Part shown: one piece after another, positions 14,556 to 28,907 of the stretch
How positions within the stretch are numbered: the stretch's first letter is position 1
Layout of the letters: every line of letters starts with the position of its first letter
Source of the DNA: Armadillidium nasatum
Taxonomy: Eukaryota; Arthropoda; Malacostraca; Isopoda; Armadillidiidae
Assembly (NCBI GenBank): GCA_009176605.1
Contig: SEYY01008485.1
Span: 1 to 28,907, forward strand
Reading direction: 5' to 3'
DNA: 28,907 bases
Position numbers and translations under genes: made by a program
The notes under the pieces: model-generated
Databases searched by the model: none
What the model saw: only the letters and a program-made list of their open reading frames with translations
What the model was told of the DNA's origin: nothing

Positions 14556-15173
14556 TATTGGAAGTATTACAAAAATTATTATTTATGCATTCTTCATTTA
14601 AAAATTCTTTAGCAATTTCAGTAATTTTTTCAATATCTACTTTCTCAAAATCACGTGAAAACTGTAAAGAGTCTATACATACAACACCTTCCAAGCTCTC
14701 TCCATCAACTCCCAATAACTCTGCTTTCAAAATTGGAAAATCAAAGCCATGTCCATTATGAGCAACAAATGCGACTGGTGAAGGTAAATCTAAAAACAGC
14801 TTGATAGCAGTTGCACTATCTTTATTAAACCCCTTTCAAATGATCCAAATTATAATTACTTAATCCAGTTATTTCCTCAATAGTAGGATGAATAAATTTT
14901 CTTGGATAATATAACGTCGAATATTTATGACAAACTCTAGGAAGAGGAAGAGGGTCTCCTTTGTTATAATGGGGATTATTTTTGTGGGCTTGACATTTCA
15001 TTGACAGCAAGTTCTCTCTTGAAACAGCAATCATCGCCATTTCTAAGATACGTGGCTTATTGTCATCAAAACCAAGCGTTTCGAGATCTAAAAACACAAA
15101 AGTTTGGATTTTGTTTGGGCTACCTTCAATTTCTCCATTTGCCATTTCTAACTGACCAATGTTTCCCAATATG

Positions 15174-15190
15174 CTGAAAGTCAAAATATA
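15174..15190 (-). promoter_or_regulatory. 3' splice acceptor upstream of the TREX start
   Basis: The minus strand reads ATATTTTGACTTTCAG, a good acceptor 28 nt before the ATG at 15145. It implies a non-coding or short coding first exon upstream, beyond the adjacent TA tract, and argues against a processed retrocopy. The in-frame ATG at 15184 would lie inside the intron. Confidence 0.5.
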
Positions 15191-15210
15191 GTAATTAAAA
15201 ATACAATTAT

Positions 15211-16299
<1,089 letters not shown>

Positions 16300-18304
16300 A
16301 TTACTATAATAATGTTAAGTAATGATCTCATAACATTAACAGAATTTTAAAATTTAGCTGTACCGATATTGAAATAGTGAACGAGGATATCAAAATCCTG
16401 TGCCATTCTGAAATACTTAATGAGATACCTGCAGTGGAACAACAGTTGAGGGAAATATGCTTTAAGCTTCTGTGGATTTTCTGACAAACAAAAAAAACTA
16501 ATTTCAAGAAGCTAAATTTTGCTGGCATTTGCTACTTGTTACATGGAATTCTTTTAAATTTTGATTTAATACGTTAAATTTTCGCTCCACAGGCTGAGTT
16601 TCAGAAATATAAATAAGGGTCGAAGTTGACTTTGAACGCGATCCGACCCTACACAATGCTTCCTATCTTGTTATTAATGGTCCAATTTTAAATAATGTGG
16701 TATCGCAGATATCGGCAATAAAAGATTCATACCGTAGACTGAATTTGATTCGTACCATTAACGTAATATTTTAATCAAGTATTACCTTAAAATACATAAT
16801 CTTTACAATCTTATGGCACAAAATTTGTCTGAAAGGGTAAAACAAAACATGGGAAAGAAAAAACATTTTGAACTTTTACACAATTTACAAAAATTTTGCA
16901 ATGGTACAGGCTTCCATTAGAATTTCAAATAATTTGCTTATTTATCAATGAATTACAATTATCTTTTAAATATAATATATTCAAATTTTAGAGCATCAAA
17001 CAAAATATACAGAGAAAATTACAACATACAGAGTTGAAGTAATGATCTAAGAATTTCAAGCAAAGAAAATCAGAGTAGGATTCCCGTTACAGCAAATTAT
17101 TTAGCCATACTATATAAATCCAAATTAGTTTAAGGTTGATAAATCGAAAATATTAATGTGGTAAAAATGATTTATAATTTTATGATTGAAAATAAAATTA
17201 CCCTATCTCTATTTGTAATATTAAAAACATTGAAATTGTGAAATGCATTAATAAATTATAGTCTCTTGCATGTATTATCAAATATTGGTAGTTTTACAGT
17301 GCGAGTCCCTATTTTTACTTAAACTAACAAAAATAGATATTTTATGAACTCCAAAGATTAGAGATGATGACTAATAGAACATCTCACTTTAGCAACTGTA
17401 GTATTTCAGGATAGTAACATTTTTTATGAATTATATGATTCTTCTTACCACTGGATATCTGTGACCAGGAAACTAGCTACAATCAAACAAACCCACACAT
17501 ACCTTAATTGTTTATTACTAGAAAAAATTTAATGATCGTAAAAAAATATAGCAATAATTGATTACCAAAATGAATAATTATGCATGTAATTATTAGTTAT
17601 ACCTTATTTACAATAAGGTTTGAAGAAAATCAGAATGGATTATCAATACATATAAATATGCTGAAAGCTCCAATACAAAGCCAAAGATTATACAAAATGG
17701 TTGGGAAGAGATTACCAATACATGTGAATATACTGATAGCCCTATACAAGCATTTAAATTTAAATAATCTGTATTGATATTGACAACTGACGTTGCTCCA
17801 AAACAGTATTCCAAGAGGGCAAAATTAGAAATGGACACAGTAATATCTTAGCTGATTCCAGAAGCTGGAGAAATCAAGTGTGCCCTTAAAGAAAAATCAG
17901 CATCCATTACAAAATGGTTAGATTAATTAATGATCGAAACACATGATTATCAATAACAGTTTTAAGATTCCAACTCTTTCTTCTGTTTCTATACTTACCT
18001 TAAAAAATACAAGTTCCAATGGCCTAATACAATTTCCTTTGGTATGAATACTTCAATATATCTTCTCAGGTTAGAATACCTTCTATTTAAATAATATTAA
18101 ACAAAATATGTAGTTTTAATTTATAATTTTAAAAAAAAATGATCAATATAGGTGCTACAATGCAACCTGTGGAAAGAAAAAGATTTTCAGGAAAAAAATG
18201 ATAAATACACAGTCAAGCACACTTAACCATGTATTTATTCAGGGTGGAGCAATGTTCCACCTTTACACTTAACTACTAACAATCTAGATTGAATCCTTAT
18301 TTTT
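16300..18304. other. Non-coding part of copy B
   Basis: Counterpart of 165-2224. It lacks about 20 bp present in A near 961 and about 23 bp near 1525. No gene recognised apart from the possible short exon at 16429-16469. Confidence 0.5.
16429..16469 (-). other. Possible short exon (copy B)
   Basis: Identical 41 nt and identical splice-like borders to the copy A candidate at 294-334. Upstream, an additional TTTGTCAG acceptor-like string occurs only in B. Low confidence for the same reasons as in A. Confidence 0.15.
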
Positions 18305-19640
18305 TTATTAACTCCTCTGGTGGGCAAATTCTACCAAATTCTACAAGTATTGGAGGGATGTCAGAATCGTAGCCGGTTAATGGCTGACGTGTCTTGATAC
18401 ACGGCGTTTGAAGATATGTAAGTCAAAGGAAGTTAGGAAAACAGATAAAGGGAGTGTGTTCCAGATTTTATCAATAGAGTACATGTAAGATTGCGCATAG
18501 TAGTTAAGAGAGTTGGATTGAGAATGGATGAACTATATAGAGACGTTTTAAATAGAGGAGGTATGTGATGAGAGAGTTTAGAAAGAAGTGTACATTGTAA
18601 TATAGATAGTAAAGAGAGAGTGACGCAACAATTCAACGGGCAGAAAGAAACTGGAGAGAATTAATGAGAGCAAGAGAGTTGATAAGACGAAAAGCCTAGA
18701 CCAACCTTTTCAAGGAGAGCTGTATGAGTGAAGCCACCCCAGATGTGAGGCGTACTCCATACAGGGGCGAACACCCCTATAAAGAGCAAACACTGGGGTG
18801 GCGAGAAGAAATTACAGAGGCACCTCAGAATACCAAACTCTTAGAAGCTTGCTTAGAAAAAGAAGTAATGTGCTCTTTCCAAAATAGATCACAAGAAAAA
18901 AAAAAAGAATATTAAGGACAGGAGGAGGTTTGAGTTGTGAGGAAAGTTGTGTCAAGTAGAGATGGAGAAACTGAGTTTCTGAAACATTGAAGGTCATGTT
19001 TTCTCTGCCTCTTTGAAACTGTTCCAAGGCCACCTTTCTTGTGGCAATTAACTGCTGTTGGGAGGGGGGTTTTTCAAAGTGAAAGGAATAATGAAAAGTG
19101 GATAGGTGATTAAGTAATAGAGAGGAAGTCATTAATGAAAAATAAAAAGACTTGACGATAGGACAGATTCCTGAGAACACTGCTTTTTGTATTTAAATTA
19201 AGGACGGTGGCTGTCAACAACAGCTGCTATAGAACGCCAAGAAAGGAAATCAAAGAGAAGGATAGATTTCAAAATTAATGTTTCTTAGTGTTAAGCTGAG
19301 AGGAACAGAAATGATATCTTTAGAAGAGATTACAATATTAGGCATTTATAAATGAGTTTTTGGAGGAGTTTAAATAGGAGGAATAGCTCCAGAATTGTCT
19401 AAGGTAGAGTTAGAGGGAAAAGTTTGAGTGAAGAAATCAGCTTTAGCAGAAGGTAAAATGGCAATCGTGTCATCAGAAGATACTAGAAGAGGGAAAGAGG
19501 AAGAAGCAAAGTTAGAGTTGACATTTTTTTGCAAAAACGCAGAAAAGGCGAGAGAAAGTGGAATCAGAAAAATTATTGCATTTGTGGTAGAGAAAAGATT
19601 TTGGAGTCACAAAGAATAGATTGTGGATGATTCTGAGAAA
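18305..19640 (-). mobile_element. Decayed jockey-type LINE ORF2 fragment (copy B)
   Basis: Counterpart of 2225-3560, with the same blocks in the same decayed order (pre-RT text, RSIAAVVDS, TFNVSETQFLHL, WGG block, C-terminal tail). Differences from A include a missing stretch near 19270, loss of TTTGGCGTCA near 18508, and extra sequence near 18325. The long open frame in A (3101-2583) is cut shorter here (19180-18812). The insertion predates the duplication. Confidence 0.75.
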
Positions 19641-20717
<1,077 letters not shown>

Positions 20718-21004
20718 GTCATTCCAAGTCACTTCAACACGACAAAAACCCTGACCCCTTTCGATTTGTATAAAAAGTGGCACACTAATAGATCTTGTTG
20801 AGAAAATATGAATGGCGTTTATTGCAGGTCTCTAGCTCATACGGTTCAGAAGATATGACCTTTGAAACTTTGGTCAAAAATGTCAATTTTCAGAGAGTAG
20901 TCCGAGGTCAAAATAAAATATCTCGGCTTCTATGGCACTTAGAAGCATCGTATAAAGACCATTTAAAAGATCTTGAATAGAGGTACAACATTTATTTAGA
21001 TGAC

Positions 21005-21060
21005 TTTGACCTCGGAGGTCAAATAAAAAATTTGACCTATTGTGACCTTGACCTTGACCT
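21005..21060 (+). promoter_or_regulatory. Array of nuclear-receptor-type half-sites (left arm)
   Basis: TTTGACCTCGGAGGTCAAA (21005-21023) is a perfect palindrome with TGACCT and AGGTCA half-sites 3 bp apart. It is followed by TGACCT at 21033 and three head-to-tail TGACCT units at 21043-21060, whose complement gives repeated TCAAGGTCA, the monomer site of FTZ-F1/SF-1/ERR-type receptors. The right arm has the same palindrome (22741-22759, central C) but only two tandem units. Sequence match only; binding is inference. Confidence 0.45.
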
Positions 21061-21266
21061 TGAAAAAAAACCTCCTCTTCGATTTTTTTCAAACTTTGCT
21101 GAATTATTGTTATATATGTATATTTTAATTTTTTTAATGAATATTTTTTTGGTTTTGGCTTGGTTTAGAAAATATAAGCAATTTAATAAGTACAAATATC
21201 ACATTTTTCACTTTTTTGCGATTTTTATCTCATTCAATGTATAGTTCCAACATTTCCATTTCTCTT

Positions 21267-21274
<8 letters not shown>

Positions 21275-21363
<89 letters not shown>
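21275..21363. repeat. (TA)n microsatellite inside the left arm
   Basis: About 89 bp of TA. The right-arm counterpart is 22371-22495. Confidence 0.95.
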
Positions 21364-21365
<2 letters not shown>

Positions 21366-21419
21366 AAGGGGCTGGCTGCTGCCGAGTATATTTTTTCTCG
21401 TTTCAGATTGCATGGGGAA

Positions 21420-25215
<3,796 letters not shown>

Positions 25216-25678
25216 TCCACCTACATCACAAGAGGGACCAACCAGGGCTGGAGTCTCCCATATTTTGGCCAGGGCTGGGACCATAGTTCTGGACAGGGTT
25301 GCCTAAAATTTGAAAAGAGATCAAAAGCACTGAAATTTTAAGTTAAGAAAATTAGATATAAATTTAATTGAGGTTTATTTAATTATAAGGAAGGAGTAAA
25401 AATAGCCAACATTCACTTAAAATATTGATTATAAGCATTTTCACAAAAAAAATTTCAGAAAATTACAGATTTTGTATAATTAAATTTTTAAAAAAAGTAC
25501 AAAAATTTTTACATTTTTTTTCTGATTCACAATAGTGATTCAACAGGTTTAACTTAGGTAAAGCCATAAGTAAAGTTTGAAAAATGTAAGACCTGTATTT
25601 ATACATATCATTGCTATTGATATTGTTGTGTATCAAACTTGTATCATTTAACTACATTATTTCAAAATTATGATTTTG
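25216..25678. other. Non-coding stretch upstream of the BED exon (copy B)
   Basis: Counterpart of 6721-7186. It diverges from A near 25590-25625, where AT repeats differ. No gene. Confidence 0.4.
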
Positions 25679-25696
25679 TTTATACTTTCAGTCAAT

Positions 25697-25941
25697 ATGG
25701 CTAAAAGATCAGCTTCAGCAGTATGGGAGTACTTTACAATGTTTCAGGATAGGCTTGAAATACCTAAATGTAACATCTGCAGTCAGGAAATTAGAAGAGG
25801 ATCTCCAGGTGCCCCAAGTACAATTTTTTCAATCAAATCTTATGGGGACATCTAAAATCAAAACACAAAGATGAACATTCACTAGCAGAAAAGAAGCGGT
25901 CAAAAGAAACAGTAAAGAAAAAGAAAATATTGAAAATATGA
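25697..25941 (+). pseudogene. BED zinc-finger exon, frameshifted (copy B)
   Basis: Counterpart of 7205-7450 with the same acceptor (TTTATACTTTCAG) and ATG. A single missing C near 25839 changes the frame after STIFSIKS, giving a stop at 25855. The product would be about 52 residues and keep W10, F13 and C25-x2-C28 but lose L-W50 and both zinc-binding histidines (H52, H57). The BED finger could not fold as known. The rest of the exon stays nearly identical to A, so the lesion is recent or a sequencing error. Confidence 0.75.
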
Positions 25942-26456
25942 GAAAAAATCTTAATTCTCTTATATTTTGTTTGAAAAAAATATTTTAGTATTTGTCCAAC
26001 TGAGCTGTATTTATCTTAATACAGAAAGTATAACTTGTCACTATGTAAGTGTAAATTATAAATATTTATTTTAGATATATATACAGTATAATTTTTACAA
26101 ATTTCACTTATATCCTTAATATTTATCTTAATACAAAAGTATAACTTGTCACTATGGAAGGTAAATAATAAATATTCATTTTAGATACACATAAATTTTA
26201 CATTTTTTATCAACACTTATAGGTCACATGGGGCTGGGACATTTATTCCTCTATCATGTATTTTTATAGTATACATTAATATATTCAAATTTCTAAAATT
26301 ATAAATTAATAATGATGTCCAATTAAAATGATATATATTGATATGCAGTACATCAAAACTATATAATTATTTTTGTGATCAGCACATTGAAGATTAACCA
26401 GAATAGGGCATAAATGAATTTTTATACATTTTTTATTTTAAATATACCTTCTAAAC
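25942..26456. other. Non-coding stretch with a local duplication (copy B)
   Basis: Counterpart of 7451-7980, including the same two related blocks about 112 bp apart. B lacks the AGCCTCTT segment found near 7841 in A. Confidence 0.55.
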
Positions 26457-26835
26457 CAGTGTTTTCAACCTTTTAATCCCGCAAACCCCCTTAAAAAAGC
26501 CAAAACAAAGTTAATAACTCATGACCCTCTAATTACCTCTTATACCTGGCAGGTGAAAGATTCAAAAGTGCAATTGGGATATTTATCATACGATTGATTA
26601 TAAAATTTTAAATATTCACGAAAAAATTTTTTATGAAAAGAAAACTAGTTTTAGCTCAATTTTTTAATATTCATTCAAAAAATGTTAAAGTAAGAAATTA
26701 GTGTTGTTTAATTTTTGTTTTCGTTTTAATGTAAGCAAAATTATGAAAGGATCTGAAAAGGTTTCCTTAAACATAGTTTTACCATGTGGTTTTACTTTTT
26801 TGGTGACCAACTGCGATCCCCCAGGTTGAGAAATG
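26457..26835. mobile_element. hAT-like non-autonomous element remnant (copy B)
   Basis: Counterpart of 7981-8358 with the same CAGTGTTTTCAACC left end and GGTTGAGAAATG right end, and near-identical interior. It predates the duplication. Confidence 0.5.
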
Positions 26836-27065
26836 TCTTAAGGTATACTAGTTCTTATCTTTTGACAATTCTTTGGGGGTAGGATCCAGAAACAGATTAT
26901 CGCTAATTTTTGCAGAACTCTTAAATGTAATAAACTAAAGAATAAACTCTAAAAGAAATTTACACAGATCTATATAATTATTTATTGACGTAACAAATAT
27001 CTACATTTTACAACAGAGACAGCTTTACGTAATAGCCTCTACTTGTTTAGAACTTGTACGATTCT

Positions 27066-27212
27066 TAGGGATGTTGCAAAAGTTTCGATATATATCGATA
27101 TAAATACTTTTTTACGATAGTATCGAAAAATTTCGATGATATTTTCAAACCCGATATATCGATATATCGATATATCGATATTTTATCCTCAGTATCGAAC
27201 CAACGATATTTT
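27066..27212. repeat. CGATA/TATCGATA cluster (copy B)
   Basis: Counterpart of 8590-8728 with one extra CGATATAT unit, giving four TATCGATA palindromes instead of three. Confidence 0.55.
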
Positions 27213-27291
27213 TTTTTTTTTTCTAGAAATTTTTAGTAGTTTTCTGCTCCTTATTAAAAATAAAATTTAAGCAAAATTTGTGGTATTTTTC

Positions 27292-27582
<291 letters not shown>

Positions 27583-28465
27583 TCATACTTTATTGATCAG
27601 AAGTTACTTCTATCTTAATTCCTTTTTTTTTTTCTTTTAATATATAATTTTCCATTTTACTGCAAAAAGTACGTTGAGTCAAAAGATGTGTTGCTTCACA
27701 AAAAATGATTTTTTTGAATTTCTGTTAATTTACTTTCAAAAAAAATACTGAAAATTTATAACGATAAAAAAATTTTTTTTTTATTTTACTTTGGTCAATA
27801 TCATTCTTCTTATCAACAAACTCTGCAACCTCAGGAAGAAGATCTTAAAGCCTCATATCCAACAGCCTACCCTTCTGCTCTCTTCTCTTCTTTTTTCTTC
27901 TCTTTTCTCTCTTCTCATCTCTTTTCTTCTGATCGACTTCCTTATGATGTTTCTGACTTTCTTCTTCCCATCTTCTTACAACCACATCCACTCTCGACGA
28001 CAGTCGAATCATATATACAGTATATTTAGTATTGAGAATCCTTATATTTTATATTTATTTAATGATTTTGAAGTATCTAAATCTCCCTAAAAGAATCTAT
28101 GATAAAATGGCAACACTTCATGTTTATCACTAGTTATACGCTTGAAAGCTAGGCGGTTGTTGACTTGCTATTAAAACTATGTCGGTGTAAATCACTTTGG
28201 CAGTTATGTTTAACATATTTTTTTAACTACATCGCCCATATTGACTTAAGAAATCTTCCAGAACGTAATGTATTAACTATTTAAACTAATATAGCCTAAT
28301 TGTAGTTATATATTCTGTATAAACCTTTAGGTATGAGTTTTTATAAAGCTTTGTGAAAGAAGTTGGGGCCTAACTTGAGCTACTCTTCCCTCATACCTTT
28401 TAAAGCTTACTATTTGAATTAAATTGACTTTTGATTGCTTGGGTTGGGATGATTTGTTCCAACAG
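27583..28465. other. Non-coding stretch with a polypyrimidine tract (copy B)
   Basis: Counterpart of 9118-9966. The C/T-rich block is at about 27868-27980. Small indels in it change the downstream frame, which argues against coding. The last about 120 bp before the 42-nt exon look identical to A. Confidence 0.45.
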
Positions 28466-28507
28466 GTGGTGTAGAAGCAACCAAGGGATTTGTATTTAAA
28501 TTAAAGG
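28466..28507 (+). CDS. Putative 42-nt internal exon (copy B)
   Basis: Identical in sequence and splice signals to 9967-10008. Splices in phase to 28767. Confidence 0.35.
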
Positions 28508-28672
<165 letters not shown>

Positions 28673-28766
28673 ATATAATTATATATTTTTTTATTATATA
28701 TATTTATTATAAAAATTTATCATTCACACATATTTATAAATATATAATTTTTATATTATTTTACAG

Positions 28767-28828
28767 GTGAAACGAGTGGCTCGTCTTCAAATCAAGATGC
28801 AGAAACTATGGAAGCTTCTTTCAGTTAG
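28767..28828 (+). CDS. Putative terminal exon (copy B)
   Basis: Identical to 10285-10346, including the TAG stop and the ATTATTTTACAG acceptor, although the intron upstream is unalignable. Preservation of both exons and their borders inside diverged AT sequence is the best support for a real gene here. Product unknown. Confidence 0.35.
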
Positions 28829-28907
28829 TCAGATGACGCCTTTGATGAAGACCAACTTGACAACAGTGCAACATTTTTTTTTTAATGAGAGAAAATTTTT
28901 AATCTTT

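Larger units (their letters stand above)
13905..15145 (-). pseudogene. TREX: TREX-like 3'-5' DNA exonuclease, reading frame interrupted
   Basis: This encodes a DEDDh exonuclease of the TREX1/TREX2 family; the mammalian enzymes degrade DNA 3' ends and cytosolic DNA. From ATG 15145, Exo I is QTFVFLDLETLGF (D20, E22), followed by PRILEMAMIAVSREN and EITGLSN. Exo II is FVAHNGHGFDFPIL (catalytic Asp codon 14742-14740), then VVCIDSLQFSRDF. Exo III is HRAEFDAEALLRIC (His 14099-14097, Asp 14084-14082), then SWADSNCSPFRS. All catalytic residues are present. The interruptions are an extra base in a G4 run (14830-14833), a shift near 14337-14348 and TAA at 14193-14195. The last two can be bypassed by a candidate GT-AG intron (14308-14146); the first cannot. 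About 150 low-complexity residues sit between Exo II and Exo III, longer than in human TREX1. The C terminus runs into AT-only sequence, so its true end is uncertain. It is either a recent pseudogene or a real gene with base-calling errors. Confidence 0.85.

Noticed and set aside
14474..14761. Plus-strand open frame across the TREX locus
   Set aside because: Shadow of the minus-strand TREX-like coding sequence, which carries clear Exo II motifs.
14820..14870. A 44-nt intron that would bypass the first TREX frameshift
   Set aside because: Too short for a plausible arthropod intron, and it would remove conserved codons after EITGLSN.
20795..20980. Open frame in the foldback left arm, mirrored at 22784-22966
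   Set aside because: Similarity between the two is due to the inverted repeat itself; no domain recognised.

Overview
The window looks like AT-rich animal nuclear DNA, most likely from an arthropod, perhaps a decapod crustacean. The signs are spliced-exon signals, decayed non-LTR retrotransposons of types common in arthropods, a BED zinc finger, a TREX-family exonuclease, and an extreme load of (TA)n microsatellites: 18 tracts totalling about 2.7 kb. The taxon is an inference from sequence style, not a proof. I see no operons, bacterial genes, CRISPR arrays, rRNA or tRNA.

The dominant structure is a large direct duplication. Segment A (about 165-10425) and segment B (about 16300 to the window end) carry the same landmarks in the same order and orientation. 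Each has a non-coding stretch, a minus-strand jockey-type LINE remnant, a (TA)n tract, a plus-strand reverse-transcriptase remnant, a minus-strand second LINE remnant, a BED-finger exon, a hAT-like non-autonomous element, a CGATA-rich cluster, a polypyrimidine stretch and two short putative exons. The copies are very similar but differ by many substitutions and small indels. Their spacing is 16135 bp at the left edge and about 18.5 kb on the right. Most of the difference is a 2344-bp inverted-repeat (foldback) element at 20715-23058, present in a (TA)n tract of B and absent from the same site in A.

The stretch 10426-16299 is seen only once. It holds the one clearly recognisable host-type gene: a TREX-like 3'-5' exonuclease on the minus strand (13905-15145). 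All catalytic motifs are present, but the reading frame is interrupted. If the duplication is a simple tandem one, a second TREX copy should lie just beyond the right end of the window.

Protein-coding content is low. The BED-finger exon is open in A and frameshifted in B. The RT fragment has a 1-nt deletion in A that B lacks, so the two copies are decaying independently, unless these indels are assembly errors. The foldback element is the most unusual object: long arms around about 0.8 kb of unrelated DNA, with each arm carrying an array of AGGTCA-type nuclear-receptor half-sites. Several AT-only stretches next to (TA)n tracts do not align between copies and may be poorly resolved assembly.
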